NCBI RefSeq assembly: GCF_008477545.1 | Contig: NZ_VORA01000002.1 | Span: forward strand, 744,001-808,000 | Source: Roseibium aestuarii | GTDB taxonomy: Bacteria > Pseudomonadota > Alphaproteobacteria > Rhizobiales > Stappiaceae | DNA length: 64,000 nt | Direction: 5' to 3' | In this document: piece by piece, positions 35,677 to 43,897 of the stretch | Numbering within the stretch: position 1 is the first letter of the stretch | Layout of the letters: every line of letters begins with the position of its first letter | The notes under the pieces: model-generated | Seen by the model: only the letters and a program-made list of their open reading frames with translations | Databases searched by the model: none | Told to the model about the DNA's origin: nothing | Program-made: the position numbers and the translations under genes

Positions 35677-36738
35677 TCACGGGCCGGGGAAAGTCGTCCG
35701 CCACCGGCGCAGGAAGGCCTGACGGGTCCGGGCATCCAGACTGACGAGCAGGGTCGGCGACAGCTCAATGGTGCGCTGTGCGGAGACCGGAAGCCCCTCG
35801 CCCCCATCCGCTTCCCCGTCCAGCAGCGGCGAAATCAGCAGGGCCTTGCGCAGGGCAATCTCGCCGCGCGTGGAGAGCAGAAACTCCAGGAACCGCGTCG
35901 CGTCCCCGTAATGCCGCGCCTCCTTCTGGATCATCAGCGCGCGGGACAGCACGAGCGTGTAATCCGTCGGCAGCACGATGCCGATGCGCGGATCCTCGGC
36001 CTGATAGCCATGAGCATAGGATCCCAGCACGTTATAGGCGATGAGATAGGTGCCCTCCGCCACTCCGGCGATGATGTCGTAGGAGCAGCAGGTCGAGACG
36101 GCGCCCGTCCGACTGAAGGCTTCCTGAAGCGCCCCGAAAGTGGTCGCCTCGTGGGAATCGGCGAAGGCAAAGAGATAGCCGAGCCCCGAGGCCTCCACAT
36201 CATAAGTTGCCACATGGCCGACGTAGCTCTCCGGCTTCTGGCGCAGCAGATCGAGCAGGTCGAAGCGCGAACGTGGGATGTCCTCCACCGGCAGGGCCTG
36301 CTTGTTGTAGACAATCACGGCCGGCTCCCGGGTGATGCCCCACAGCTCGTCGCGCCAGCGCAGGTCATCGGGAAGCCTCTCGGTCAGCACGCTGCGATAG
36401 GGCTGGCCGCAGGCGTCATTCACCAGCTTGACCATCTGATGCACGCCGGAGCTGATCACCACATCCGCCCCCGGCTGACCAGAGCGGCACTCCGCCATGG
36501 TTGTCCGGTAAAGCGTGTTGGAGCCCCACTGCTCGTAGCGCAGGCTCAGGCCCGGAACTTCGGCAACGAAGGCCTCCAGCACCGGATCGAACACGGCAAT
36601 ATCCGTGGTGGACCGCACGATCAGCGTCCGCCCCGTTCCCTCGGCCCCATAGGTTCGCACCGCTTCCTGCGCCGCAGCGGACTGAACCCCGCAAAGAAGG
36701 GACAGGACCAGCGGCACCCCGGCGATCCAGGATCTCAT
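35677..36738 (-). CDS. Periplasmic substrate-binding protein of a two-component operon (PgtC-like role)
   Basis: 353 residues with a Sec signal (GVPLVLSLLCGVQSAAAQ). The fold is that of iron/phosphoglycerate-type binding proteins: LIVRSTTDIAVFDPVLEAF, YEQWGSNTLYRTTMAEC, GADVVISSG, EPAVIVYNKQAL and the C-terminal FLLSTRGEIALRKALLIS. No permease or ATPase gene accompanies it. It starts in the stop of the sensor kinase gene (ATGA), which suggests it senses a ligand for the kinase, like PgtC with PgtB/PgtA in Salmonella, rather than feeding an ABC importer. Confidence 0.8.
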   Translation of the reverse strand: MRSWIAGVPLVLSLLCGVQSAAAQEAVRTYGAEGTGRTLIVRSTTDIAVFDPVLEAFVAEVPGLSLRYEQWGSNTLYRTTMAECRSGQPGADVVISSGVHQMVKLVNDACGQPYRSVLTERLPDDLRWRDELWGITREPAVIVYNKQALPVEDIPRSRFDLLDLLRQKPESYVGHVATYDVEASGLGYLFAFADSHEATTFGALQEAFSRTGAVSTCCSYDIIAGVAEGTYLIAYNVLGSYAHGYQAEDPRIGIVLPTDYTLVLSRALMIQKEARHYGDATRFLEFLLSTRGEIALRKALLISPLLDGEADGGEGLPVSAQRTIELSPTLLVSLDARTRQAFLRRWRTTFPGP

Positions 36739-38138
36739 GAGCGTGCCTCCCCGGCCGGATCGAAGACCAGGACGGCCCGGAAGCCATCGCCCGCGTCCTT
36801 CTCCATCACCAGCCGCCCGCCAAAGGCATCGGCAACCGAATGGGCGATCGCCAGTCCGAGCCCCGAGCTTCCCTCGCGCATCCGCCCCTCCGGCGTGTTG
36901 AAGCGGGTGCCTGCGCCGCGCAGGATTTCGGGCGCAGGGCCGTTGCCGCAATCGCGCACCCACAGCACCGCCTTGCCATCTTCCATGCCAGCGCCCACGG
37001 TGACCGGCGCCCGGCCATGGGTGAGCGCATTGTTCAGAAGGTTCTTCAGTGCCTCATGCACGCTGGGCGGATCCGCCAGCACCGGAACCGGGTCGGGCGG
37101 CAGGTCGAGGCGCACCTCGGACTGGGGCGCCAGCACGCTGTGGTCATCCTCTTCGCAGACATCCAGCGCCACGTCCCTCAGATCCAGCCACTGACGCCGG
37201 GCGCTCTCGCCCCGGTGAACCACGAGCGCCCGGGCCAGAAGCTGGTCGAGCAGACGGCCGAGCCGGACGGAGCGCGTGTGGATCCGCTCCACGATCCGCG
37301 CGCGGCGTCCCTCGTCCTCCTCGCCGGCCAGAAGATCGGCCTGAGCACGGAGGGCGGCAACGGGTGTGCGCAACTGATGCGCTGCATCGGAAATCAGGTG
37401 CCGCATCGAGCCCATCTGCCGGTCGAGCCGATGCATGAAGCGGTTGGCCGCTTCCACCATCACGGCAATGTCCTTAGGCAGGCGCGTGTTCATGGGCGTC
37501 AGGTCATGGGGATCGCGCCGCGACAGTTCGGCTGCGATCCGTTCCAGCGGCTTGAGGGCCGAGCGCACCACCACCGCGGCCAGAAGCATCATGGCCGCAC
37601 CGGTCGCGGCCACCACGTAAAGCGCCTTGCGGGTGATATCGAGGGCGAGGTCATTGCGGGCGCGCAGCGTGTGGCCGACGATCACATTCACCGTGCCGTT
37701 GAGGGTTCGCTCTGCAAAGCGGCGGCTCACCACCGCGAAGCGGGCGGGCTCGCCGAAGAAATCCGCATCGAAATAGTCCGGCGTGCCGCGCCGGCCCCGT
37801 GCCTCGGGCAGGGAAATCTCGCCATATCCCGTCAGCGTCTCGCCGCGCACGCCGATCACCCGGTAGCCGATCCGGTCCTCCGGCGCCAGTGCCAGCAACT
37901 GGAAGGCCGACACCGGAAGCGTCACGGCCAGCCGTCCATCCTGCACGGAGACCGCCGAGGCGATGTTGTTGGCAGCTCCCAGCAGCAGACGGTCATAGGC
38001 CTCTTCCGCAGCCTCCCGGCCATAGGTGAAGGCGGCGACAGAAACGATACCGATGCCGATGAGCAAGATGGAGAGAACCCCCAGCGCGACGCGGGCGGTG
38101 AGGGACAGGGTGCCCAGAACGGCGCGCCGCTCAGCCAT
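36735..38138 (-). CDS. TctE-like sensor histidine kinase
   Basis: 467 residues. Two membrane helices (about 17-38 and 174-192) flank a periplasmic TctE N-terminal sensor domain. HAMP-like region about 195-240, then the H-box with H254 (SDAAHQLRTPVAALRAQADLL), N-box ALKNLLNNALTHG and G-box GSSGLGLAIAHSVADAFGG. It overlaps the response regulator upstream by eight bases and the binding protein downstream by four, a compact three-gene unit divergent from tctC. Confidence 0.92.
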   Translation of the reverse strand: MAERRAVLGTLSLTARVALGVLSILLIGIGIVSVAAFTYGREAAEEAYDRLLLGAANNIASAVSVQDGRLAVTLPVSAFQLLALAPEDRIGYRVIGVRGETLTGYGEISLPEARGRRGTPDYFDADFFGEPARFAVVSRRFAERTLNGTVNVIVGHTLRARNDLALDITRKALYVVAATGAAMMLLAAVVVRSALKPLERIAAELSRRDPHDLTPMNTRLPKDIAVMVEAANRFMHRLDRQMGSMRHLISDAAHQLRTPVAALRAQADLLAGEEDEGRRARIVERIHTRSVRLGRLLDQLLARALVVHRGESARRQWLDLRDVALDVCEEDDHSVLAPQSEVRLDLPPDPVPVLADPPSVHEALKNLLNNALTHGRAPVTVGAGMEDGKAVLWVRDCGNGPAPEILRGAGTRFNTPEGRMREGSSGLGLAIAHSVADAFGGRLVMEKDAGDGFRAVLVFDPAGEARS

Positions 38139-38802
38139 CGATGTCCAGCCTGTAGCCGAGGCCGCGCTGGGTGGCGATACGCACGCCGGTCTCACCCAGC
38201 TTCTTGCGCAGGCGGGCGATATAGAGCTCGACCGCATTCATGCCCACGTCCGTTTCCTCGAAGCTGAAAATGCTCTCGAAGAGCCGCTCCTTGCTGACCA
38301 CCTTGCCCCGGTTGCGCACCAGAACCTCAAGCAGGCTGATCTCGCGCCGGGTCAGCGGCAGCGGCTCGTCATCGAGCCGAAGCGTCCGCGCGCCGGGATT
38401 GAAGCGCAGACGCCCGAGCGCCACTTCCTCGGACTTCTCGCCCGCCTCGCGCCGATAAAGCGCCCGCACCCGGGCCTCGAGCTCGCGATGGTCGAACGGC
38501 TTGACCAGATAGTCATCCGCGCCCCAGTTGAGCGACGAGACCCGGTCATCGACGGAGAACTCGGCCGTCAGCATGAGGATCGGTGTCCGCTCGCCCCGTG
38601 CGCGCATCTCCCGGAGCAGGTCTGTTCCCAGCCCATCGGGAAGGTTGATGTCGAGGACGATCACGTCATAGCGCTGCACGGCAACGCATTCGCGCGCCTG
38701 CTCCAGGGTCCGCGCCAGATCGCACGCAGCCCCTGCCCGCTCCAGCCGGATCATGATGGCTTCCGCCATATCATAGGTGTCTTCGACGAGCAAAAGACGC
38801 AA
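38131..38802 (-). CDS. tctD: TctD-like response regulator, OmpR family
   Basis: 223 residues: receiver domain with phospho-acceptor D51 (VIVLDINLPDG) and KPF lysine, then an OmpR/PhoB winged helix (LTRREISLLEVLVRN ... GMNAVELYIARLRKKL). In Salmonella and other bacteria TctD/TctE induce the tricarboxylate transporter tctCBA, which here is divergent. Direct repeats in the shared control region fit its binding site. Confidence 0.93.
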   Translation of the reverse strand: MRLLLVEDTYDMAEAIMIRLERAGAACDLARTLEQARECVAVQRYDVIVLDINLPDGLGTDLLREMRARGERTPILMLTAEFSVDDRVSSLNWGADDYLVKPFDHRELEARVRALYRREAGEKSEEVALGRLRFNPGARTLRLDDEPLPLTRREISLLEVLVRNRGKVVSKERLFESIFSFEETDVGMNAVELYIARLRKKLGETGVRIATQRGLGYRLDIDG

Positions 38803-38833
38803 TTCGGCTCTCCTCCGCCCTTTCTAGTGCCAA

Positions 38834-38885
38834 GACAGCGCCCCCCATGCAAGCACCTTGCGCAGGGGTGACAGCTTGATGACAG
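38834..38885 (+). promoter_or_regulatory. TGACAG direct repeats, candidate TctD sites
   Basis: TGACAG occurs at 38869 and 38880 (11-base period, one helical turn), with GACAG again at 38834, in the 192-base divergent gap before tctC. OmpR-family regulators usually bind tandem hexamers at 10-11 base spacing. Confidence 0.45.
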
Positions 38886-38994
38886 TTTCTCTCGCTACTC
38901 TCTGCCCCATCCCCACCGGGAGGACGCCGTGATCGCGGCCTGGTGGAATAAGGAAGCGGGCCACTCGGACCCGCAGCATGTGGAGGAACACATC

Positions 38995-39984
38995 ATGACA
39001 TTCAAAACGAGCCGCGCCCTGCTGGCGGCCGCCTTCCTTGGCGCGTCTTCGCTCTTTGCCCAGGCAGCCGACTTCATGCCGGAAAGCCCCGAGTGCATTG
39101 CACCGGCCAACCCGGGCGGCGGCTGGGACTTCACCTGCCGTCAGGTCGGCAAGACCCTTCAGGACCTCGGCCTCATCGACAAGACCATGCAGGTCGTCAA
39201 CCTCGCCGGTGGCGGCGGTGGCGTGGCCTATGCCGAAGTGGTGAACAAGCGCAATGACAGCAACGACCTGATCGTTGCCGCTTCGTCCGCCACCTCCACC
39301 CGTCTGGCCCAGGGCGCCTATCCGGGCAACACCATGGAACAGGTCCGCTGGGTTGCGTCCGTCGGCGCCGATTATGGCGTGATCGCCGTGGCTGCCAACA
39401 GCCCGATCAACACCCTTCCGGAACTGCTGGAACAGATGAAGACCGATCCGGCCTCCATCGCCGTTGCCGGTGGCTCCGCCGTGGGTGGCTGGGACCACCT
39501 GAAGGTCCTGATCGCAGCCAACGCCTATGGCATCGATGACGTTCGCAAGGTGAAGTACATCGCCTTCGATGGCGGCGGCGAAGCCGTGACCCAGCTGCTG
39601 GCCGGTTCCGTCCAGGCCTTCACCGGTGACATCTCCGAAGCCAAGGGCTTCGTGGACAGCGGCGACATCAAGGTTCTGGCCGTGCTCTCCCCCGACCGTC
39701 TGCCGGGCGAATTCTCCAAGTTCGGAACCGCCAAGGAACAGGGCGTTGATGCCATCGGCGCCAACTGGCGCGGGTTCTACGCTCCGGGCGGCATGTCCGA
39801 CGAAGCCTACAACGCCTGGGTTGCCAAGATCGGCGAACTCTACGCCAGCGACGCCTGGAAACAGACCATGGAAGCCAACGGCCTCGCTCCGCTGGACCTG
39901 ACCGGTGAGGACTTCCAGAAGTTCGTGGGCGAATCCGTTGCCCAGATCCAGCAGATCTCCCGCGAGATCGGCATCATCAAGTAA
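38995..39984 (+). CDS. tctC: Tripartite tricarboxylate transporter binding protein TctC
   Basis: 329 residues with a Sec signal (LLAAAFLGASSLFAQA). TctC/BugD features: CIAPANPGGGWDFTCRQVGKTLQ, MQVVNLAGGGGGVAYAEV, VAGGSAVGGWDHLKVL and GFYAPGGMSDEAYNAW. It captures a carboxylate (citrate type) in the periplasm for TctAB. GGAGGA precedes the ATG at 38995; the upstream in-frame ATG at 38929 gives no signal. Confidence 0.94.
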   Translation: MTFKTSRALLAAAFLGASSLFAQAADFMPESPECIAPANPGGGWDFTCRQVGKTLQDLGLIDKTMQVVNLAGGGGGVAYAEVVNKRNDSNDLIVAASSATSTRLAQGAYPGNTMEQVRWVASVGADYGVIAVAANSPINTLPELLEQMKTDPASIAVAGGSAVGGWDHLKVLIAANAYGIDDVRKVKYIAFDGGGEAVTQLLAGSVQAFTGDISEAKGFVDSGDIKVLAVLSPDRLPGEFSKFGTAKEQGVDAIGANWRGFYAPGGMSDEAYNAWVAKIGELYASDAWKQTMEANGLAPLDLTGEDFQKFVGESVAQIQQISREIGIIK

Positions 39985-40003
39985 GCCCTTCGGGCCGATG
40001 ACC

Positions 40004-40045
40004 GGGGCCGGACGTTGCAGCCAATGTGACTTCCGGCCCCTTTTT
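40004..40045 (+). terminator. Attenuating terminator between tctC and tctB
   Basis: GGGGCCGG and CCGGCCCC arms with a 21-base loop, then TTTTT. Placed after the binding-protein gene, it would let tctC be expressed above the membrane subunits. Confidence 0.6.
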
Positions 40046-40113
40046 CAAACAAGAACAAGCAACAAGAAGGGAAGGCTCCCCTGCAGGCGGAGCCTCCGGA
40101 GGGAGAGCGTCCA

Positions 40114-40545
40114 ATGAGTGACCGCATATTCGGGGCGATCGGTCTGCTGCTGGCCGCAGGCTATGCCTGGGCCGCGCTGATCATCGAAGAAAGTTTCCTG
40201 TCCGACGCCGTGGGCCCCAAGGCCTTTCCGCTCATCATCGCCGTTGTGCTGGCGCTGGCGTCGCTCGCCATCTTCCTCAAACCGGACGCCGATCCGCACT
40301 GGCCGTCCCTCGGACGCCTGCTGGAGATCTTCGCGGCCGGTGGCGTGATGGTTGTCTATGCCCTGGCCCTGCCCGAGCTCGGCTTCGTGATCGCAACCGC
40401 GCTCGCCGCCGGTTACCTGACCTGGCGCCTCGGCTCCGGCGCCCTCGGCTCCGTGGCCACCGGCATCTGCACCTCGCTCGGCATCTATGTCGTCTTCCAT
40501 CTCGTCCTCGGCCTGTCCCTGGCCAAGGGCCCCCTCGGTTTCTGA
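40114..40545 (+). CDS. tctB: Tripartite tricarboxylate transporter small membrane subunit TctB
   Basis: 143 residues, four membrane segments, with the TctB start DRIFGAIGLLLAAGYAWAAL and VGPKAFPLIIAVVLALASL. GGAGGGAGA precedes the ATG. It lies 12 bases before tctA. Confidence 0.9.
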   Translation: MSDRIFGAIGLLLAAGYAWAALIIEESFLSDAVGPKAFPLIIAVVLALASLAIFLKPDADPHWPSLGRLLEIFAAGGVMVVYALALPELGFVIATALAAGYLTWRLGSGALGSVATGICTSLGIYVVFHLVLGLSLAKGPLGF

Positions 40546-40557
40546 CGGAGCGCCTCG

Positions 40558-42096
40558 ATGGACACCCTCTCTTCTCTCGCCGATGGCTTCGTCATCGCGC
40601 TGACCTGGCAGAACCTTCTGCTGGCCCTGCTCGGCTGTTTCCTCGGCACCATCATGGGCGCCCTGCCCGGCCTTGGTCCGTCCAACGGCGTGGCGATCCT
40701 CATTCCGCTGGCCTTCACCCTGGGTCTCGGCGCAACGCCCTCGCTGATCCTGCTGACCTCGGTCTATTACGGCGCCATGTATGGCGGCCGCATCTCGTCG
40801 ATCCTGCTCAACATCCCCGGTGACGAACCGGCGATGATGACCTGTCTGGACGGCTATCCCATGGCCCAGAAGGGTCAGGCCGGCGAAGCCCTCTCGCTCT
40901 CAGGGATTGCCTCCTTCGTCGGCGCATTCCTGGCCACCTGGGGCCTGATCCTGCTGGCCCCGCAGCTGGTGAAGATCGCCCTGCTCTTCGGCCCGGCGGA
41001 ATATTTCGCCCTCTTCACCCTGGCCTTCGCCACGCTCGGCGGCGTTGCCTCCACCAATCAGGCCAAGACCGCCTTCGCCGCAGCTCTCGGCATCGGCCTC
41101 GCCATGGTGGGCGTCGATACCCAGACCGGCGTGCCCCGCTTCACCTTCGGCGAAGTCCATCTTTATGACGGCATCGACTTCCTCGTCGCCATCGTCGGTC
41201 TCTTCGCGCTCTCGGAAGTCTTCATCTTCCTCGAGCACCGCCACGGCAATTCCGACGCGGCCGGCAAGAAGGTGGAGATCGGCCGCCTGATGCCCAGCTG
41301 GGCCATGCTGAAATACTGCACCCCCACCATGCTGCGCACCAGTCTCCTCGGCTTCCTCGCAGGCGTGCTGCCCGGTGCCGGTGCTTCCCTCGGCTCGTTC
41401 ATCTCCTATTCCATGGAAAAGCGGCTCGTCGACAAGGAAGGCACCTTCGGCACCGGCGATCCGCGCGGCGTGGCCGCTCCGGAAGCCGGCAACAATGCCG
41501 CCGCCGGTGGGGCACTGGTCCCCATGCTCGCGCTCGGCGTGCCCGGCTCCGGCACCACCGCCGTTCTGCTGGCCGTGCTGCTGGCTCTCAACATCACCCC
41601 CGGCCCGCTGCTCTTCACCCAGCAGCCGGACGTGGTCTGGGGTCTGATCGCCGCGCTCTTCATCGCCAACTTCATGCTGCTGGCCCTGAACATCCCGATG
41701 ATCGGCATGTTCACCCGCATCCTGCTGATCCCGCCGCGCATCCTCATGCCCATCGTGGCCATGGTGAGCTTCGTCGGCATCTACGGCATCTCGGGCTCGT
41801 CCTTCGACCTTCTGGTCATGGTCGGCTTCGGCATCATGGGCTGGGTCCTGCGCAAGCTGGACGTGCCGCTCGTGCCCGTCATCCTCGGCACCCTTCTCGG
41901 CAATGCCATGGAAAGCAATCTCCGCCGCGCCATCAGCATCGACAATGGCGACTGGTGGACCCTGATCGACAGCCCGCTGTCGGCGTCTCTCTGGGCCGTT
42001 GCCGTCATCGGCTTCGTTCTGCCCATCGTCCTCGGAAAGGTCCTCAAGGGCCGCATCAAGATGGCCAAGGACGAGGAGGGATCGGTCACCGACTGA
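40558..42096 (+). CDS. tctA: Tripartite tricarboxylate transporter large membrane subunit TctA
   Basis: 512 residues, about 12 membrane segments in two halves. Signature motifs MGALPGLGPSNGVAILIPL and GFLAGVLPGAGASLG are the duplicated loops of TctA; YYGAMYGGRISSILLNIPGDE and VPGSGTTAVLLAVLL are also typical. It forms the Na+- or H+-coupled channel with TctB. Confidence 0.96.
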   Translation: MDTLSSLADGFVIALTWQNLLLALLGCFLGTIMGALPGLGPSNGVAILIPLAFTLGLGATPSLILLTSVYYGAMYGGRISSILLNIPGDEPAMMTCLDGYPMAQKGQAGEALSLSGIASFVGAFLATWGLILLAPQLVKIALLFGPAEYFALFTLAFATLGGVASTNQAKTAFAAALGIGLAMVGVDTQTGVPRFTFGEVHLYDGIDFLVAIVGLFALSEVFIFLEHRHGNSDAAGKKVEIGRLMPSWAMLKYCTPTMLRTSLLGFLAGVLPGAGASLGSFISYSMEKRLVDKEGTFGTGDPRGVAAPEAGNNAAAGGALVPMLALGVPGSGTTAVLLAVLLALNITPGPLLFTQQPDVVWGLIAALFIANFMLLALNIPMIGMFTRILLIPPRILMPIVAMVSFVGIYGISGSSFDLLVMVGFGIMGWVLRKLDVPLVPVILGTLLGNAMESNLRRAISIDNGDWWTLIDSPLSASLWAVAVIGFVLPIVLGKVLKGRIKMAKDEEGSVTD

Positions 42097-42119
42097 CCTC
42101 CCCGTCCCCCGAAAACTTC

Positions 42120-42158
42120 AAAGGCTCGCCGATCCCCCCCTCGACGAGCCTTTTTTTT
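42120..42158 (+). terminator. Rho-independent terminator of tctCBA
   Basis: AAAGGCTCG-N16-CGAGCCTTT followed by a run of eight T, 24 bases after tctA. Confidence 0.9.
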
Positions 42159-42184
42159 GCGACTGCGACGCGGCGAAGTGGTCG

Positions 42185-42847
42185 TCAGGCCCGGACGAAC
42201 CCCAGCACCGCTTCCCGCGCATCCTGACGGGCCAGCTCCTGCCCCGCCTCTCCGAAAAGCTGCTTGCCGAACAGCAGCGAGAAGGTCGCCTGGTTGGAGA
42301 CGTTGAAGAAGCTGATTGCGGAAATGATCCAGTGGATGCGCAAGGGAGACAGACCCTTGCGGAAGACCCCATCGCGCACGCCGCGCTCATAGATCTCGGC
42401 AATGTTGCGGATCGCCGCCTGGTTCAGGCTGCCGATGGTTTCCGACTGCTCGAGATACTTGCCGTCATGGATGTTCTCGATCATGACGAGCCGGATGAAA
42501 TCCGGGTTGCGGCGATGGTGGTCGAAGGTGAACTCCGCCAGCCGTCCCAGCGCCTCGACGGGTGCCAGATGGGACAGCGCCAGCGCCTCCTCGCCCTTTC
42601 GCACTTCCGCATAGGCCGCCTCGAGCGCCTTCTGGTAGAGCTCTTCCTTGCTGCCGAAATAGTAATAGATCATGCGCTTGGACGTGCGCGTCTTGGCCGC
42701 GATCTCGTCCATGCGGGCACCGGACAGGCCATTGCGGGAAAATTCCGCCAGCGCCACGGCCAGGATATCGGCCTTCACCGCCTCCGGATTCTGCTTCCAT
42801 CCGCTTTTGGTTTCCGTCTGGCCGGCTTCGGCTTTCTGCCTTGTCAT
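42185..42847 (-). CDS. TetR/AcrR-family regulator, probably of the quinate/shikimate operon
   Basis: 220 residues. The DNA-binding domain (about 25-75) has the TetR helix-turn-helix: ILAVALAEFSRNGLSGARMDEIAAKTRTSKRMIYYYF-type pattern with MIYYYFGSKEELYQKAL. The ligand domain resembles the TetR C-terminal family of aromatic/shikimate-pathway regulators. It is divergent from the quinate/shikimate dehydrogenase gene, and two 17-base direct repeats lie between them. Confidence 0.88.
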   Translation of the reverse strand: MTRQKAEAGQTETKSGWKQNPEAVKADILAVALAEFSRNGLSGARMDEIAAKTRTSKRMIYYYFGSKEELYQKALEAAYAEVRKGEEALALSHLAPVEALGRLAEFTFDHHRRNPDFIRLVMIENIHDGKYLEQSETIGSLNQAAIRNIAEIYERGVRDGVFRKGLSPLRIHWIISAISFFNVSNQATFSLLFGKQLFGEAGQELARQDAREAVLGFVRA

Positions 42848-42888
42848 CTGGTCTTCCCGCGTCGCTTGAGCACGCCCTGCTTAGCAGT

Positions 42889-42936
42889 TTTAACCGCCGG
42901 GTACAAAGCCGTTGACTCATTTAACCGGATGGTACA
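42889..42936. promoter_or_regulatory. Pair of 17-base direct repeats, TetR operator candidate
   Basis: TTTAACCGCCGGGTACA (42889-42905) and TTTAACCGGATGGTACA (42920-42936), 14 of 17 identical and exactly 31 bases apart (about three helical turns). Each has a partial dyad around ACC-N4-GGT. Their position between the divergent TetR gene and the operon suggests autoregulated repression relieved by a pathway ligand. Confidence 0.6.
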
Positions 42937-42978
42937 TTTTAATCGGCAATGATATAAATCAATTGGGAGGAACCGGTC

Positions 42979-43875
42979 ATGGGCGCCACATCCGGCACGC
43001 TGCTGGCTGGTCTCATCGGCAAGGGGATCGCACGGTCCCGCACGCCGGAGATGCACATGGCGGAAGCCGCGGCCCAAGGCCTGCGGGGGGTCTATCGGCT
43101 GATCGACACGGATGCCCTTGCGGAGCGTCTGCCGGGCGCCGTGCCCGCGCTGCCCGATCTCGTGCGCGCCGCCGAGCTCGCAGGCTTTGACGGCCTGAAC
43201 ATCACCTTCCCCTTCAAGATCGAGATCCTGCCGCTCCTCGACGTGCTGTCGGACAATGCCCGCGCCGTCGGATCGGTGAACACCGTCGTCTTCCGGGATG
43301 GCAAGCGCTACGGCCACAACACGGACCTCTGGGGCTATGCGGAAGGATTCCGCCGGGGCATGGAGGGCGCGGTGCGCGAAAGGGTTCTGCTGATCGGCGC
43401 CGGTGGCGCAGGTGTTGCGGTCGCCCATGCGCTCGCCGACTGCGGTGTCCGGCACCTGAAGATCTTCGACATGGACGCGTCCCGGGCCGCCGCCCTTGCC
43501 GAACAGGTCCAGGCCAACCGCCCGGGTCTCGTCGCAGAGGCCATCACAACCCTCGACGCGGTCACGGCCGCCGATCTCGACGGGCTCGTCAATGCCACGC
43601 CGGTCGGCATGGCCAAGTCGCCCGGCATGCCCTGCCCCGCAGAGGTTCTGCGCCCGTCGATGTGGGTCTCCGACATCGTCTATTTCCCGCTGGAAACCGA
43701 ACTTCTGACACGCGCGCGCGCCCTCGGCTGCCGCACCCTGCCCGGCTCCGGGATGGCCCTTTATCAGGCAGTCCGGGCCTTCGAGCTCTTTACCGGTCGC
43801 CCTGCCGATCCGGTACGGATGAAGGCAAGTTTCGATGCCTTCGATACTGTTTCGCAGGAGACTGCGAACGACTGA
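42979..43875 (+). CDS. Quinate/shikimate dehydrogenase, NAD-type, AroE superfamily
   Basis: 298 residues. AroE fold with the catalytic pair K80 (NITFPFKIE) and D116 (GHNTDLWGY), Rossmann motif LIGAGGAGVAVAHAL, and GSGMALYQAVRAFELFTG near the C-terminus. The second Rossmann strand ends in IFDMDASRA: an acidic residue where biosynthetic AroE has the NADPH-binding NRT, as in the NAD-dependent catabolic enzyme of Corynebacterium glutamicum. It opens an operon with a TRAP transporter and dehydroshikimate dehydratase, so oxidation of quinate or shikimate fits better than biosynthesis. GGGAGG precedes the ATG. Confidence 0.82.
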   Translation: MGATSGTLLAGLIGKGIARSRTPEMHMAEAAAQGLRGVYRLIDTDALAERLPGAVPALPDLVRAAELAGFDGLNITFPFKIEILPLLDVLSDNARAVGSVNTVVFRDGKRYGHNTDLWGYAEGFRRGMEGAVRERVLLIGAGGAGVAVAHALADCGVRHLKIFDMDASRAAALAEQVQANRPGLVAEAITTLDAVTAADLDGLVNATPVGMAKSPGMPCPAEVLRPSMWVSDIVYFPLETELLTRARALGCRTLPGSGMALYQAVRAFELFTGRPADPVRMKASFDAFDTVSQETAND

Positions 43876-43897
43876 ACGTCACTTGGGAGGAACTTCA

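Noticed and set aside
35677-36738. Binding protein of an ABC importer
   Set aside because: No permease or ATPase gene adjoins it; it overlaps a sensor kinase gene, so a sensing role is preferred, though not proven.
42979-43875. Housekeeping shikimate dehydrogenase aroE
   Set aside because: The acidic residue after the second Rossmann strand and the TRAP/quiC operon fit catabolic NAD-linked quinate/shikimate dehydrogenase better.
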